Assembly: GCA_900544175.1 (NCBI GenBank)
Contig: UQUN01000007.1
Location: 27,738 to 91,737 of the forward strand
Origin: an uncultured Alistipes sp.
Lineage (GTDB): Bacteria; Bacteroidota; Bacteroidia; Bacteroidales; UBA932
Direction of reading: 5' to 3'
DNA length: 64,000 nt
The position numbers were made by a program, and so were the translations under genes. Positions 26,932-36,914 of this stretch are shown here, piece by piece (positions within the stretch are counted from its first letter, which is position 1; the number at the start of each line of letters is the position of its first letter). The notes below the pieces were generated by a model. It did not search any database, had not been told where the DNA came from, and worked only from the letters and a program-made list of their open reading frames with translations.

Positions 26932-28352
26932 TCTATCTTAGAGCCCTCAACTTTCTCGGCCGAAGCATTGCTGCTGCCTTCGGTTGCCGTCATGATGTAC
27001 CAGTCACCGGTACCGTCCACATCCCTGGCGAAGGAGCCTTTGTCCTTGCTGTCGAACATTCCGTCATCCTCGCCCCAGGTCTCGCCAAGGGCCTTGCTCA
27101 GGTTCTTGAACAGATCTATCGAGGTTCCGTCCGGAGCGAACAGCTCGATCTTCACCGACTTGTCGGCCGAGAGACCGAACTCGAAAATCGGGAAATCCGG
27201 ATTCTCGGTGCTCTCCGCCTTGTCGGATTTCTCGGACCAGACGGTCAGGAAGCCGTGGGCAGGCACAACTGTTCCGGCCGCAGCCGTGAAGGTATCCTCG
27301 TCATCCTTGGTGAAATACACTCCGGCGATGTCAATGTCGGCATCGGAAGTGTTGTACAGCTCGATGAACTTGTCATTGCCGTTCAGTTCGTTCAGTCTCA
27401 AAGCTGTATAATCGGCCGTACCAGGCTCGTCCCCGCCAGCGGAAGAGTTGCTCTCGCCGGGAGTAGGCTCGGTGCATACGCTCCAGTTGTCGGAGCCGTC
27501 GGGAATACGGGCATATGAGGAGCCGTCGTCCATTGCGGGATACTCTACCGTATCCACGATATCACCATTGGCATCCAGCACTGTCACTACGTCTCCGCCG
27601 CCACCGAGACCGAAGGTGAAGGTCTCGTCCTTGTAGAAGACCATTATGGCCCCGGCCTCAAGGACTGTACCGTCTGCGATTACATATTCCTCCTCTGAGC
27701 CCTTGTCGTCCTGCAGCCTGTAGCCGCTGATATCCACTGCCTCTACGGAAGTATTGATAAGCTCAATGAAGTCAGTCTGCTCCCCGTCGATAGTGGCGCC
27801 CTGCACCTCATTGATCAGCACGGAAGAGTCTGATGTACCCAGCTCGTCTCCAGGCTGGTCCGGATTATCGTCAGGAGTGCCGGTGTTGGAACGACCCTTT
27901 GTACCTCCCTCTATGACTTCCCAGGAAGAGCCGCCGTCCTCCGTGCGGGCGTAGGTGAATCCGTCCTCCATCGCAGGCACGATGACCTCGTCTATCTTCG
28001 CATAAGTCTCGTCGAGCACTGTGATGGCATCTCCGTCACCTGATATTCCAAACTGGAAAGTACCCTCCTCAATCACTAAAAAGCCCTTTGCCGGGATAGT
28101 AGAACCATCCGGGAATGTGTATTCCTCGTCAGTCCCCTTATTGTCCTGCACGTGGAAACCCGTCAGGTTCATCTCCGTCTCTCCGGCATTGTACAGCTCT
28201 ATCCAGTCCGTACCGCCCGAGCATATCTCATTGATAAAAAGACCCTGAACGTCCGAAGGCTCTGTTCCAGGCTCCCTGTCGTCCTTGCAGCCTGTGATGG
28301 TAAGTGCCGCAGTCAGTGCAGCGGCCATGAAAAAGAATCTACTGCTTTTCAT
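26925..28352 (-). CDS. Lipoprotein with three lamin-tail (LTD) domains
   Basis: 475 residues. Lipobox TITGCKDD, then three copies of a roughly 140-residue unit: LFINEICSGGTDWIELYNAG, VLINEVQGATIDGEQTDFIE and LRLNELNGNDKFIELYNTS, each followed by DNKG/DDKG, a GFLVIEE-like strand and a SYARIPDG/TYARTEDG segment. LTD beta-sandwiches are found on exported nucleases and phosphatases in bacteria and bind ligands or anchor enzymes. No catalytic domain is present. In the operon it sits between a porin and a phosphoesterase, so it may hold the substrate or enzyme at the surface (inference). Confidence 0.85.
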   Translation of the reverse strand: MKSSRFFFMAAALTAALTITGCKDDREPGTEPSDVQGLFINEICSGGTDWIELYNAGETEMNLTGFHVQDNKGTDEEYTFPDGSTIPAKGFLVIEEGTFQFGISGDGDAITVLDETYAKIDEVIVPAMEDGFTYARTEDGGSSWEVIEGGTKGRSNTGTPDDNPDQPGDELGTSDSSVLINEVQGATIDGEQTDFIELINTSVEAVDISGYRLQDDKGSEEEYVIADGTVLEAGAIMVFYKDETFTFGLGGGGDVVTVLDANGDIVDTVEYPAMDDGSSYARIPDGSDNWSVCTEPTPGESNSSAGGDEPGTADYTALRLNELNGNDKFIELYNTSDADIDIAGVYFTKDDEDTFTAAAGTVVPAHGFLTVWSEKSDKAESTENPDFPIFEFGLSADKSVKIELFAPDGTSIDLFKNLSKALGETWGEDDGMFDSKDKGSFARDVDGTGDWYIMTATEGSSNASAEKVEGSKIEW

Positions 28353-28379
28353 ATCTATTTGAATTTAACCTTTTTACTA

Positions 28380-29786
28380 TTAGAATGACACCATAAGCCT
28401 AAGCTGCAGCACATGGAAGTCGATGCCCTCCGGCCTGGCCTGGCTCAGAGGCATGTTGCCGGCGGTAATCTGTCCCTTGGAGTCGGCGTACTTGTCGTTG
28501 TCCATGAACAGATAGTTGAGACCTATGAGAATATTGCTTACCGGATACCAGTTCAGGTTGGCACTGTAGGAATAGGCCGAGCCGCCGGTTATCGGTGATG
28601 ACATGTCGTGAAAATCATTGAGGTTCAAATGGCTGACTCTCGCGCTGACCTCCAGGTTACCTCCTTTGCGGTTAACCTTGACTCCTCCGAACTCGGCATC
28701 CGACGGGCTGTAGCGTCTCTGCTCCCCTATGATCATGTATGACGCGGTGGCGTACCAGCCCATGAACTCCGCATCCGCAAGCGGCTCGCGGACATCGCCG
28801 TTGTATTTGTAGCGGTCCAGGGTAGTGAAAAGATACTCGCCGTATGCCAGGAACTTGTTCCACCTGAAGGCCAGCTCAGCCCCGAAAGTGGTGTAATGGT
28901 TCACGTTGCCCACCTCGGCCTGCACGAAACGCCTGCGGTCGGTGCGGCTCTCGGGGAAAGTCCGGAACAGGGCGATACGGTCCTCCTCGCCACCGGCATC
29001 CGGTCTGCGCCAACTTGCATAACCGCCGACGTGCAGGGTGATATCGTCATTGTTTATAATGGGCACGGCCACCCTTCCGGTAAATCCGTAACCGTCACTG
29101 CCCCTGTTGCGCTCCTTCTGTATGATGTCGACCTGTTGTCCGAAGACTCCGCCGGATACCCACCAGTATTTGCCCCACCATGTCACCGCCACACCGAGAC
29201 GACGGCCTCCGGCCAGAGCCTCGACCGCCATAGGCCGCTCATTTGCCATAATATAGCGGGAACTGGTCACTCTCTCCATACTCATCGGCTCCTTGAAGTG
29301 ACCGGCCTGGACGGACAGATGCTCGCTGAAATTGTACCCTAAGTACATATCCTTGATTTCCACCTCGTTGTATGCGAAATCCAGGTCGAACTCCGCAAAC
29401 CACTTCCCGTACAGCTCGGCCTTGACCGCGAACCTCGCCCGGCGGATACTGGCACCGTTGCTGAACCGGAACACCCCGTCATCCTCCTCCAAGTCATTGT
29501 TTATCTTGGATGTAAGTCCCTCCACGGACTCCGTAGGCAGATAGAACGACACATCCGTGTAGATGCGGTTGTCGAACCATAGATGGAACTTATTGTCTTT
29601 CGTAGAGAAATTGAGCTTGCCGTCCTTGATATAGGCTCCGGCCTTCAGTTCCCTGTTCTCCAGTCCCTGAAGCCAGGGGCCTGATGTGAGAGTGTCCCTG
29701 CCATTTGACTGTGCGGATGCCGTAACGGCGGCGGAACACATCATCGATACTGCAACTGCAGCTGAAATTAACCTGTTCTTATCCAT
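28380..29786 (-). CDS. OprO/OprP-type outer-membrane porin
   Basis: 468 residues from the ATG at 29786, which gives the signal MDKNRLISAAVAVSMMCSA; the frame to 29828 adds a non-signal extension. A short periplasmic coiled start is followed by a barrel with IRRARFAVKAELYGKWFAEF, DFAYNEVEIKDMYLGYNF, LSVQAGHFKEPMSMERVTSS and RRLGVAVTWWGKY, all hallmarks of the phosphate-selective porin O/P family. The C-terminus ends LRLMVSF with the terminal Phe. First gene of the porin/LTD/phosphoesterase operon. Confidence 0.88.
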   Translation of the reverse strand: MDKNRLISAAVAVSMMCSAAVTASAQSNGRDTLTSGPWLQGLENRELKAGAYIKDGKLNFSTKDNKFHLWFDNRIYTDVSFYLPTESVEGLTSKINNDLEEDDGVFRFSNGASIRRARFAVKAELYGKWFAEFDLDFAYNEVEIKDMYLGYNFSEHLSVQAGHFKEPMSMERVTSSRYIMANERPMAVEALAGGRRLGVAVTWWGKYWWVSGGVFGQQVDIIQKERNRGSDGYGFTGRVAVPIINNDDITLHVGGYASWRRPDAGGEEDRIALFRTFPESRTDRRRFVQAEVGNVNHYTTFGAELAFRWNKFLAYGEYLFTTLDRYKYNGDVREPLADAEFMGWYATASYMIIGEQRRYSPSDAEFGGVKVNRKGGNLEVSARVSHLNLNDFHDMSSPITGGSAYSYSANLNWYPVSNILIGLNYLFMDNDKYADSKGQITAGNMPLSQARPEGIDFHVLQLRLMVSF

Positions 29787-29954
29787 AACGTAAATAACGG
29801 CCGCAAAAGTATGGAGTCCAGGTTTCAAAAATATGACAGGTCATTGTCATAAATATTTCCGGACTGTTAAAATTGCATTACGGAGGAGGGCCTTTCCTTG
29901 TCGGAGTTCATTTAAATGCCTATTTTCGCGGAAGAAATCCAAAACATCAGAACA

Positions 29955-30311
29955 ATGATCAGAATCTACGGCATGCACACCTGCCCCGACTGCGCCTGTA
30001 TCGAAGAACAGGTCAGGAACAATGACGGATACGAGATAATCGACATCGGAGAGCACGTACGGAACCTGAAGGCCTTCCTCCGCCTGAGGGACAGCAGCCC
30101 GGTCTTCGACGAGGCCCGCAGGAACGGCAGCATCGGCATTCCCTGCTTCGTGCTGGAGGACGGAAGAGTCACCCTCTCCCCCGAAGAGGCAGGTCTGCAC
30201 CTGCACACCTCAGAAGCTCAGGCAAATGCAAAGCGAAGCCCCGGAATGGAAGATGCCGGAAGCACAGCCGCAGAAGGGGCATCGTGCAACCTGGACGGGA
30301 GCGGCTGCTGA
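29955..30311 (+). CDS. Glutaredoxin-like protein
   Basis: 118 residues from the ATG at 29955 (MIRIYGMHTCPDC); the frame from 29916 adds unrelated residues. CPDC active site at 10-13, then FLRLRDSSPVF and GIPCFVLEDG, i.e. the cis-Pro region of the glutaredoxin fold. The C-terminal about 35 residues (AEGASCNLDGSGC) extend the usual fold and carry two extra cysteines, which could be a metal site or extra redox pair. Transcribed divergently from the porin operon. Confidence 0.8.
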   Translation: MIRIYGMHTCPDCACIEEQVRNNDGYEIIDIGEHVRNLKAFLRLRDSSPVFDEARRNGSIGIPCFVLEDGRVTLSPEEAGLHLHTSEAQANAKRSPGMEDAGSTAAEGASCNLDGSGC

Positions 30312-30611
30312 AACGACAGCAGAGGCAACCGCAAAAGCAACTACCGGCCAACACCGGCCATACCGTAATCACACAAAGTAGGATAGCGGCTCCAGCCACC
30401 TGAGAGACCCGAAGCAACGGTAAGCAGAGCAGCGCCCCGATTCAACAACGCACTAACGTTCAATTAGTTATAAATACACCCTGTCACCAAGGGCCTGTCC
30501 GAAACCTACGAAAAGTTCTAGTCAAATTCACAATCCACTGTTTTTCTGCGCATTACAAAAACGGACCGCTCCTGCGCTTACCGTTACTCAACTTCTACCT
30601 ATTACGCGCAC
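30312..30611. other. Intergenic region before the tracrRNA terminator; nothing recognised
   Basis: About 300 bp with no open frame of note and no clear hairpin with a T-tract. It separates the glutaredoxin gene from the 3' end of the tracrRNA gene. Confidence 0.5.
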
Positions 30612-30616
30612 AACAT

Positions 30617-30691
30617 AAAAAGGCGAACCGTGAGGCCCGCCTTAAATGTTTTCACAACGGAATAATCCTTATTGTGAATTGCTTCAAACTT
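30617..30691 (-). ncRNA. tracrRNA of the type II-C CRISPR locus
   Basis: On the minus strand an anti-repeat (about 30694-30671, CAAGTTTGAAGCAATTCACA) matches the CRISPR repeat's complementary strand with one gap, so it can pair with the crRNA repeat. It is followed by a small nexus-like hairpin (AATAA-GGA-TTATT) and a GC-rich hairpin GGCG...CGCC at 30641-30622 with five T (30621-30617). Ends are predicted: start about 5-7 bases after the -7 box, stop at the T-tract. It is divergent from cas9, a usual II-C layout. Not seen as an open frame. Confidence 0.85.
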
Positions 30692-30696
30692 GAAAA

Positions 30697-30727
30697 CAAA
30701 TATAGCCCATTTTTCCAAAATGAGCAA
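30697..30727 (-). promoter_or_regulatory. tracrRNA promoter
   Basis: On the minus strand TTG (30727-30725), 20 bp spacer, TATATTTG (30704-30697): the Bacteroidetes -33/-7 arrangement. The same TTG-N20-TAnnTTTG spacing occurs inside each CRISPR repeat. Confidence 0.75.
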
Positions 30728-30735
30728 TTTTTTCT

Positions 30736-30743
30736 TAAATTTG
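30736..30743 (+). promoter_or_regulatory. Probable cas9 promoter -7 box
   Basis: TAAATTTG (TAnnTTTG type), 28 bp before the cas9 ATG at 30772. The -33 region is T-rich without a clear TTG. It partly faces the tracrRNA promoter. Confidence 0.5.
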
Positions 30744-30771
30744 AAGCATATTCATTTAATGCCAATACACT

Positions 30772-33700
30772 ATGAAAAAGATACTAGGCCTAGACCTCGG
30801 AGTTTCAAGCATCGGATGGGCACTCGTTAACGAAGCGGAAAATCAAGCCGAGAAATCGTCTATCATACGACTTGGAGTCAGAGTCAATCCTCTGACCGTG
30901 GATGAAAAGGGCAATTTCGAAACCGGCAAGTCAATTACAACCAATGCCGACCGCACACTGAAACGCAGTATGCGCCGCAACCTACAAAGATACAAACTGC
31001 GCAGAGCCGCACTTATAGATACCCTTATGTCATACGGATGGATCAACGAGGGCAGTATCCTTGCAGAATCCGGAAAGGATACCACATTCCAGACTCTGAA
31101 ACTGCGGGCCAAAGCCGCAGAGAAGGAGATTTCACTGGAGGAACTGGCTCGAGTATTTCTGAACATCAACAAGAAGCGCGGATACAAAAGTTCCCGTAAG
31201 CTCAACAAGAGTGATAACACCGATGAGGGAAGCCTCATAGACGGCATGGAGACCGCACGGATTCTGAGCGAAGAAAGCATCACTCCGGGAGAATATTCCT
31301 ATCGGTTTTTATGCGAAGGCAAAGAAGAGAAGAATCTGCCGGAATTCTACAAATCTGACTTGGAAAACGAGTTTGAACGGATATGGGCATTCCAAAAACA
31401 ATTCTACCCGGACATACTGACTGATATTTTAAAAGAGAACCTAAAAGACAGGAACGAGAAACAGACATGGGCCATCTGTGAAAAGCCTTTCAACATTGCC
31501 GGCACAAAACGCACAACAAAAGGCAAAGAGCTGGTAATAGAGAATTATCTATGGAGAAGTCAGGCTCTTAAAGAGCAATTGAATCTGGAGCAGCTCGCAG
31601 TAGTCCTGCAGAAGGTAAATGCACAGCTCAGGAACTCAGACAGCTACCTGGGGAGAATCAGCGACCGTAGCAAGGAACTTTATTTCAAGCACCGGACAGT
31701 CGGACAATACCAGTTGGCGCAACTGATGAAAGACCCGCATTCAAGTCTAAAGAATCAGGTATTCTACAGACAGGACTATATAGAGGAATTCGACCGGATA
31801 TGGGAGACCCAGTCCAGATTCCAACCGGAAATGACCTCAGACAAAAAAGGGACATCAGAGACATCATCATATTTTACCAAAGACCGCTAAAAAGTCAGAA
31901 GAGCCTTGTTTCCTACTGTGAGTTTGAGAAAGGCCGGAAAGTGTGTCCTAAATCCTCTCCCGTATTCCAGGATTTCAAGATATGGCAGATGCTCAACAAC
32001 CTCAAAGTTGATGGGGAATATCTTGACCTCAAATCCAAGCAACTGTTATTCAAAGAACTGAGCATACGAAAAGAGCTGAGCAAGACCAACACATTAAAAC
32101 TGCTTTTCGGCAAGTCCAAAGGCCACGATATGAATTTCCGGAAACTGGAAGGCAACCGTACTCAGGCCGCCTTGTTCCTGGCATATTCCAAGATTCTCTC
32201 ACTTTCAGGGCATGATGAGGTTGATTTTTCAAAAAGCATTGACGAAATTATGGACAAGACTGCATCAGTATTCTCTGCCCTTGGTATCAATACTGACATT
32301 CTTGCCTTCGACTCATCAAAATCCGGGAAAGAGATGGAAAACGAGCCACTGTACAGACTATGGCACCTCATGTATTCCTACACCGAGGACAACTCTAAAA
32401 CAGGCTATGATTCCTTGGTCAGCAAACTGCAAGAAGAATTCGGTTTCACCCCTGAATATGGGAAGATTCTCGCATCCGTTACTTTTGAGGACGATTACGG
32501 CAGCCTCAGCACAAAGGCCATGTGCAGAATACTTCCCTATATGAAAGAAGGAATGGAATACAGCGCGGCATGTACCGAGGCCGGCTACAGACATTCGCAA
32601 AGATCACTGACAAAAGATGAAATAGAAAACAAGGAATATAGGGACAGGCTGGATATTCTGCCTAAAAATTCATTGAGAAATCCCGTTGTAGAGAAAATCC
32701 TCAACCAGATGATCAACGTTATAAACGGGGTCATCGATACTTACGGAAAGCCTGATGAAATCCGCATAGAGCTGGCCAGAGAACTGAAAAAGAATGCCGC
32801 TGAGCGCCAAGGCATGACCGAGGCCATCAACAGGTCCGCCAAGGAGAATAAGGAAATCGAGGAGAAGCTGAAACAAGACTTCGGCATGAGTCATGTTTCC
32901 CGCACCAGCATCATACGGTACAAACTCTATATGGAACTGAAGGACAACGGTTTCAAGACTCTGTACAGCAACACATACATCCCCTACGAGGATCTGTTCA
33001 GCAAACGTTTTGACATCGAGCACATAATCCCCCAGTCAAGGCTGTTCGACGACTCATTCGCCAACAAGACTCTGGAAAGCAAGGACATCAATATCACCAA
33101 AGGCGACATGACTGCTCTGGACTTTGTCACCGACAAATACGGTCAGGAAGGAGTTGAAAGATACAAATCCACTGTAGATATGCTCTTGGACAAAGGGGCA
33201 ATCAGTAAGACAAAATACCACAATCTGCTCAGAACCCAGAACGACATCCCGGAGAATTTCATCCAAAGAGACCTGCGGGACACTCAATATATCTCCAGAA
33301 AAGCCCTGGAGATATTAGGCGACATCGTCAAATCCGTCGTTGCCACTTCCGGAGAGATAACAGCCAGACTACGCGAGGACTGGGGGTTGGTTGACGTCAT
33401 GAAGGAGCTGAATTGGGACAAATACGACAAATCGGGGATGACCGAGTATTACAACGACCCCGACGGCCGCACAATCAGCCGGATCAAGGATTGGACAAAG
33501 CGTAACGACCACCGCCACCATGCGATGGATGCCCTGACCGTCGCTTTTACGAAAAGGAGCATTATCCAGTACCTAAACACCCTAAATGCCAAAGACAAAG
33601 AGCTACAGCAGGAGATTGCCTCAAAAGGCAGGCTGCTGCCTCCAATGCCTTTCGACGAGCTCAGGTGCGAAGCCAGAAAGCATTTGGACGATATCCTTGT

Positions 33701-34811
33701 CTCTATAAAGGCCAAGAACAAGGTCGCAACCCGCAACACCAACAAGACAAAACGAAAAGGCGGATTCAACGAGAAAGTCCAACTGACTCCCCGAGGACAG
33801 CTCCACAACGAAACTGTCTACGGCAGAATACTTCAGTACGATTGCAAAGAAGAAAAGGTCGGAAGCAGCTTTGATGCGGACAAAATCGCCACTGTAGCCT
33901 GCGAACGGTTCCGCAACGCACTTTACCAACGGCTCGCGCAATACGGAGGGAATCCTAAAAAGGCTTTCTCCGGCTCAAACAGTCTGGATAAAAATCCTCT
34001 TTTCACAGACATCCTGCACAGTAAGGAAGTTCCTCAAAAAGTAAAAACAGTCAGGCTCATTCCAGTCTACACAATACGTAAACAAATTGATCCCACTCTT
34101 AAAATCGAAAAGGTCATAGACAGTCATATCAGGCAGATTCTGTCCAACAGGTTGGAAGAATATGGGAATGACCCCAAAAAGGCATTTTCCAACCTGGATG
34201 AGAATCCCATATGGCTGAACAAGGACAAGGGCATACAGATTAAACGGGTAACAATCAGTGGTCCTACAAACGTCTACGCACTGCACGACAAGCGCAATAT
34301 TTTCGGCGCACCCATCATAAACTGCGACGGAGCCACCATACCGTCCGACTTCGTCAGTCTGAGCAACAATCACCACATAGCCATATTCATGGACTCCGAC
34401 GGCAATCTGCAGGAGCAGCCGGTACCGTTCATGGAAGCAGTTGCAAGAGTCAGCCTGGGAGACCCGGTCATTGACAAGACCTATAAGGTCAAGGATGGCT
34501 GGAAGTTCATGTTTTCCATGAAACAGAACGAATATTTCGTATTCCCGAATAAAGAAACTGGATTTGACCCCAATTCCATTGACCTGCTGAATCCAGTCAA
34601 TTATCCTGTAATCAGCAAGAATCTTTTCAGGGCTCAGAAACTTTCGTCAAAATACTATGTTTTCAGACATCATTTAGAAACAAATGTCGATGAACCCAAA
34701 GACCTTAGAGACGTTACTTGGAAAAGAATACAAAACGTGAATGGACTCAAAGGCATCGTGAAAGTACGCATAGACCACTTGGGCAACATCGTCCAGACAG
34801 GAGAATACTGA
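30772..34811 (+). CDS. cas9: Cas9 endonuclease, type II-C, with a -1 frameshift at 31843-31848
   Basis: The gene is read in two frames: 30772-31890 (372 codons) and a second overlapping frame to 34811. Joining them at the six-A run 31843-31848 (after ...EMTSD, before KRDIRDIIIFYQRP) gives a continuous protein of about 1346 residues, normal for large Bacteroidetes II-C Cas9. Catalytic sites are intact in the joined numbering: RuvC-I Asp8 (GLDLGVSSIGW), RuvC-II Glu667 (IRIELAREL), HNH His751 (FDIEHIIPQS), RuvC-III His917/Asp920 (HHAMDA). The frameshift falls in the recognition lobe. It could be a real mutation, an assembly error in a homopolymer, or be overcome by slippage. cas1 follows 4 bp downstream. 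Cas9 cleaves DNA matching a spacer, guided by crRNA:tracrRNA. Confidence 0.93.
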
Positions 34812-34815
34812 TGAT

Positions 34816-35724
34816 ATGATAAAGCGCACACTATATTTCGGCAATCCGGCATATCTGTCCCTCAAACTGGAACAGCTGATAGTGAGAATACCCGACAGTC
34901 TTGACTGCATGGAGACTGTCCGGACTATTCCTATTGAGGACATAGGCATCGTCATCCTCGACCATAAGCAGATAACCATAACACAAGGTCTTATAGAGAA
35001 ACTGCTGGATAACAACTGCGCCCTGATTACCTGCTCGTCCAACCACCTGCCTGTAGGTCTGATGCTGCCGCTATACGGCAACACCATTCAGAATGAGCGT
35101 TTCCGATACCAACTGGACGCATCCCTACCCCTCCGCAAGCAATTATGGCAGCAGACTGTTCAGGCGAAAATAGCCAATCAGGCTGCAGTCCTCAAATACG
35201 CCACCGGCTCCATTCACAACAACATGCAGGTCTGGGCCACAGATGTCCGCAGCGGAGACTCTGCCAACATGGAAGCCAGAGCTGCCGCATACTATTGGAA
35301 AACATTGTTCCAGGACATAGACGGCTTTGTCAGGGGCAGGGACGAGGACGAGCCCAACAACCTGCTCAACTACGGATACGCCATAGTCCGTGCGGTCATT
35401 GCCCGCGCATTGGTCTCCAGCGGTCTGCTGCCCACACTCGGAATCCACCACCACAACCGCTACAACGCCTACTGCCTTGCAGACGACATCATGGAACCAT
35501 ACCGCCCGTACGTGGATAAAACCGTATTTGACATCTGCCGCAAAGGCGGACCTCTGAAACTCACAACCGAACTCAAGCGGGAACTGCTCTCCATCCCCAC
35601 AACAGATGTCTTCATCAACGACAAACGCAGCCCGCTTATGGTCGCTGCCACTACGACAACAGCTTCCTTGGTAAAGTGCTTCACTGGGGAAATGAGAAAA
35701 ATCTCATATCCAATTATGACTTAA
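34816..35724 (+). CDS. cas1: CRISPR-associated integrase Cas1, type II
   Basis: 302 residues. MIKRTLYFGNPAYLSLKLEQL is the type II Cas1 N-terminus; the metal-binding Glu is in NMEARAAAYYW (Glu153), the His in LGIHHHNRYNAY (211-213) and acidic residues in LADDIMEPYRP (223-227). Cas1 with Cas2 inserts new spacers. It starts 4 bp after cas9 and ends 6 bp before cas2, so the three are one operon. No csn2 or cas4 is present, which defines subtype II-C. Confidence 0.96.
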   Translation: MIKRTLYFGNPAYLSLKLEQLIVRIPDSLDCMETVRTIPIEDIGIVILDHKQITITQGLIEKLLDNNCALITCSSNHLPVGLMLPLYGNTIQNERFRYQLDASLPLRKQLWQQTVQAKIANQAAVLKYATGSIHNNMQVWATDVRSGDSANMEARAAAYYWKTLFQDIDGFVRGRDEDEPNNLLNYGYAIVRAVIARALVSSGLLPTLGIHHHNRYNAYCLADDIMEPYRPYVDKTVFDICRKGGPLKLTTELKRELLSIPTTDVFINDKRSPLMVAATTTTASLVKCFTGEMRKISYPIMT

Positions 35725-35730
35725 ACACCT

Positions 35731-36066
35731 ATGAACGAACGGATAAGCGAGTATAGAATCATGTGGGTACTGGTCTTTTTCGATTTGCCGACTGATACGA
35801 AGAAAGAACGCAAAGCGGCGGCTGAGTTCAGAAAACAACTGATCAAGGACGGCTTCATCATGTTCCAGTTCTCCATCTATATGCGCCATTGTCCAAGCGC
35901 AGAGAATGCAAAAGTCCATATCCGCAGAGTGAAATCCATTCTTCCGCCATTGGGTCAGGTTGGAATTCTATCCATAACCGACAAACAATTTGGGGCAATG
36001 GAGCTTTTCTCCGAAAAGAAGGAGCGGCAACCACCCATTGACTATCTTCAACTGGAACTCTTTTAA
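35731..36066 (+). CDS. cas2: CRISPR-associated Cas2
   Basis: 111 residues. IMWVLVFFDLPTDTKKERKA holds the conserved Asp after beta-1; FRKQLIKDGFIMFQFSIYMR and GQVGILSITDKQF complete the ferredoxin-like fold. Forms the adaptation complex with Cas1. Last cas gene; the array begins 98 bp later and is read toward it. Confidence 0.96.
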   Translation: MNERISEYRIMWVLVFFDLPTDTKKERKAAAEFRKQLIKDGFIMFQFSIYMRHCPSAENAKVHIRRVKSILPPLGQVGILSITDKQFGAMELFSEKKERQPPIDYLQLELF

Positions 36067-36164
36067 TGCCTACAGTACAAACAAAAAATCCGACATCACT
36101 GCCGGATTTTTAATTCTGCAAACACCTCGTAAATACCTATTGTTGTGTTCATTACTGACATTCT

Positions 36165-36914
36165 GCTGTTTGCAGTCCGTCAAAGATACAAAGTTTGAAA
36201 GCAATTCACAACTTAAATTAAATTCATAACTTTGTACAGACTGCTGTTTGCAGTCCGTCAAAGATACAAAGTTTGAAAGCAATTCACAACCGGCCGTCAA
36301 CTTTAAAATAATTGAATTATGCTGTTTGCAGTCCGTCAAAGATACAAAGTTTGAAAGCAATTCACAACTCACTTCTTACGCGAACAGTATGTCGCGCTGC
36401 TGTTTGCAGTCCGTCAAAGATACAAAGTTTGAAAGCAATTCACAACAGATAGATAAAACTGATGCTGAAGCTGCTTGCTGTTTGCAGTCCGTCAAAGATA
36501 CAAAGTTTGAAAGCAATTCACAACTTTCGGCCGTTGCTGATTTAGCTCCCTTGTGCTGTTTGCAGTCCGTCAAAGATACAAAGTTTGAAAGCAATTCACA
36601 ACCAATCTTTTGTTTCTACCTCTCGCACTGTCGCTGTTTGCAGTCCGTCAAAGATACAAAGTTTGAAAGCAATTCACAACCAGAGGCAAGAGCGGTATCA
36701 AGTTCGACCAGCTGTTTGCAGTCCGTCAAAGATACAAAGTTTGAAAGCAATTCACAACGCGACCGTATAATATATTCTCGGACTTTTGGCTGTTTGCAGT
36801 CCGTCAAAGATACAAAGTTTGAAAGCAATTCACAACCTGGCAATGGACAGCGGTGCGGACCTCTCCGCTGTTTGCAGTCCGTCAAAGATACAAAGTTTGA
36901 AAGCAATTCACAAC
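36165..36914 (-). CRISPR. CRISPR array, 10 repeats and 9 spacers
   Basis: Ten identical 48-bp repeats start at 36165, 36243, 36321, 36399, 36477, 36555, 36633, 36711, 36789 and 36867; nine spacers are all 30 bp. On the plus strand each repeat begins GCTGTTTGCAGTCC and ends GCAATTCACAAC; the crRNA orientation is the minus strand (GTTGTGAATTGC...), as in other II-C arrays and as required for pairing with the tracrRNA. The array is therefore transcribed toward cas2. Each repeat in this orientation contains TTG at 2-4, 20 bp, then TATCTTTG at 25-32, a complete Bacteroidetes promoter. No repeat is degenerate, so no clear trailer end is marked. Confidence 0.97.

Noticed and set aside
35731..36164. 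Extra cas gene (csn2 or cas4) after cas2
   Set aside because: Only 98 bp separate cas2 from the first repeat and no further frame exists there.
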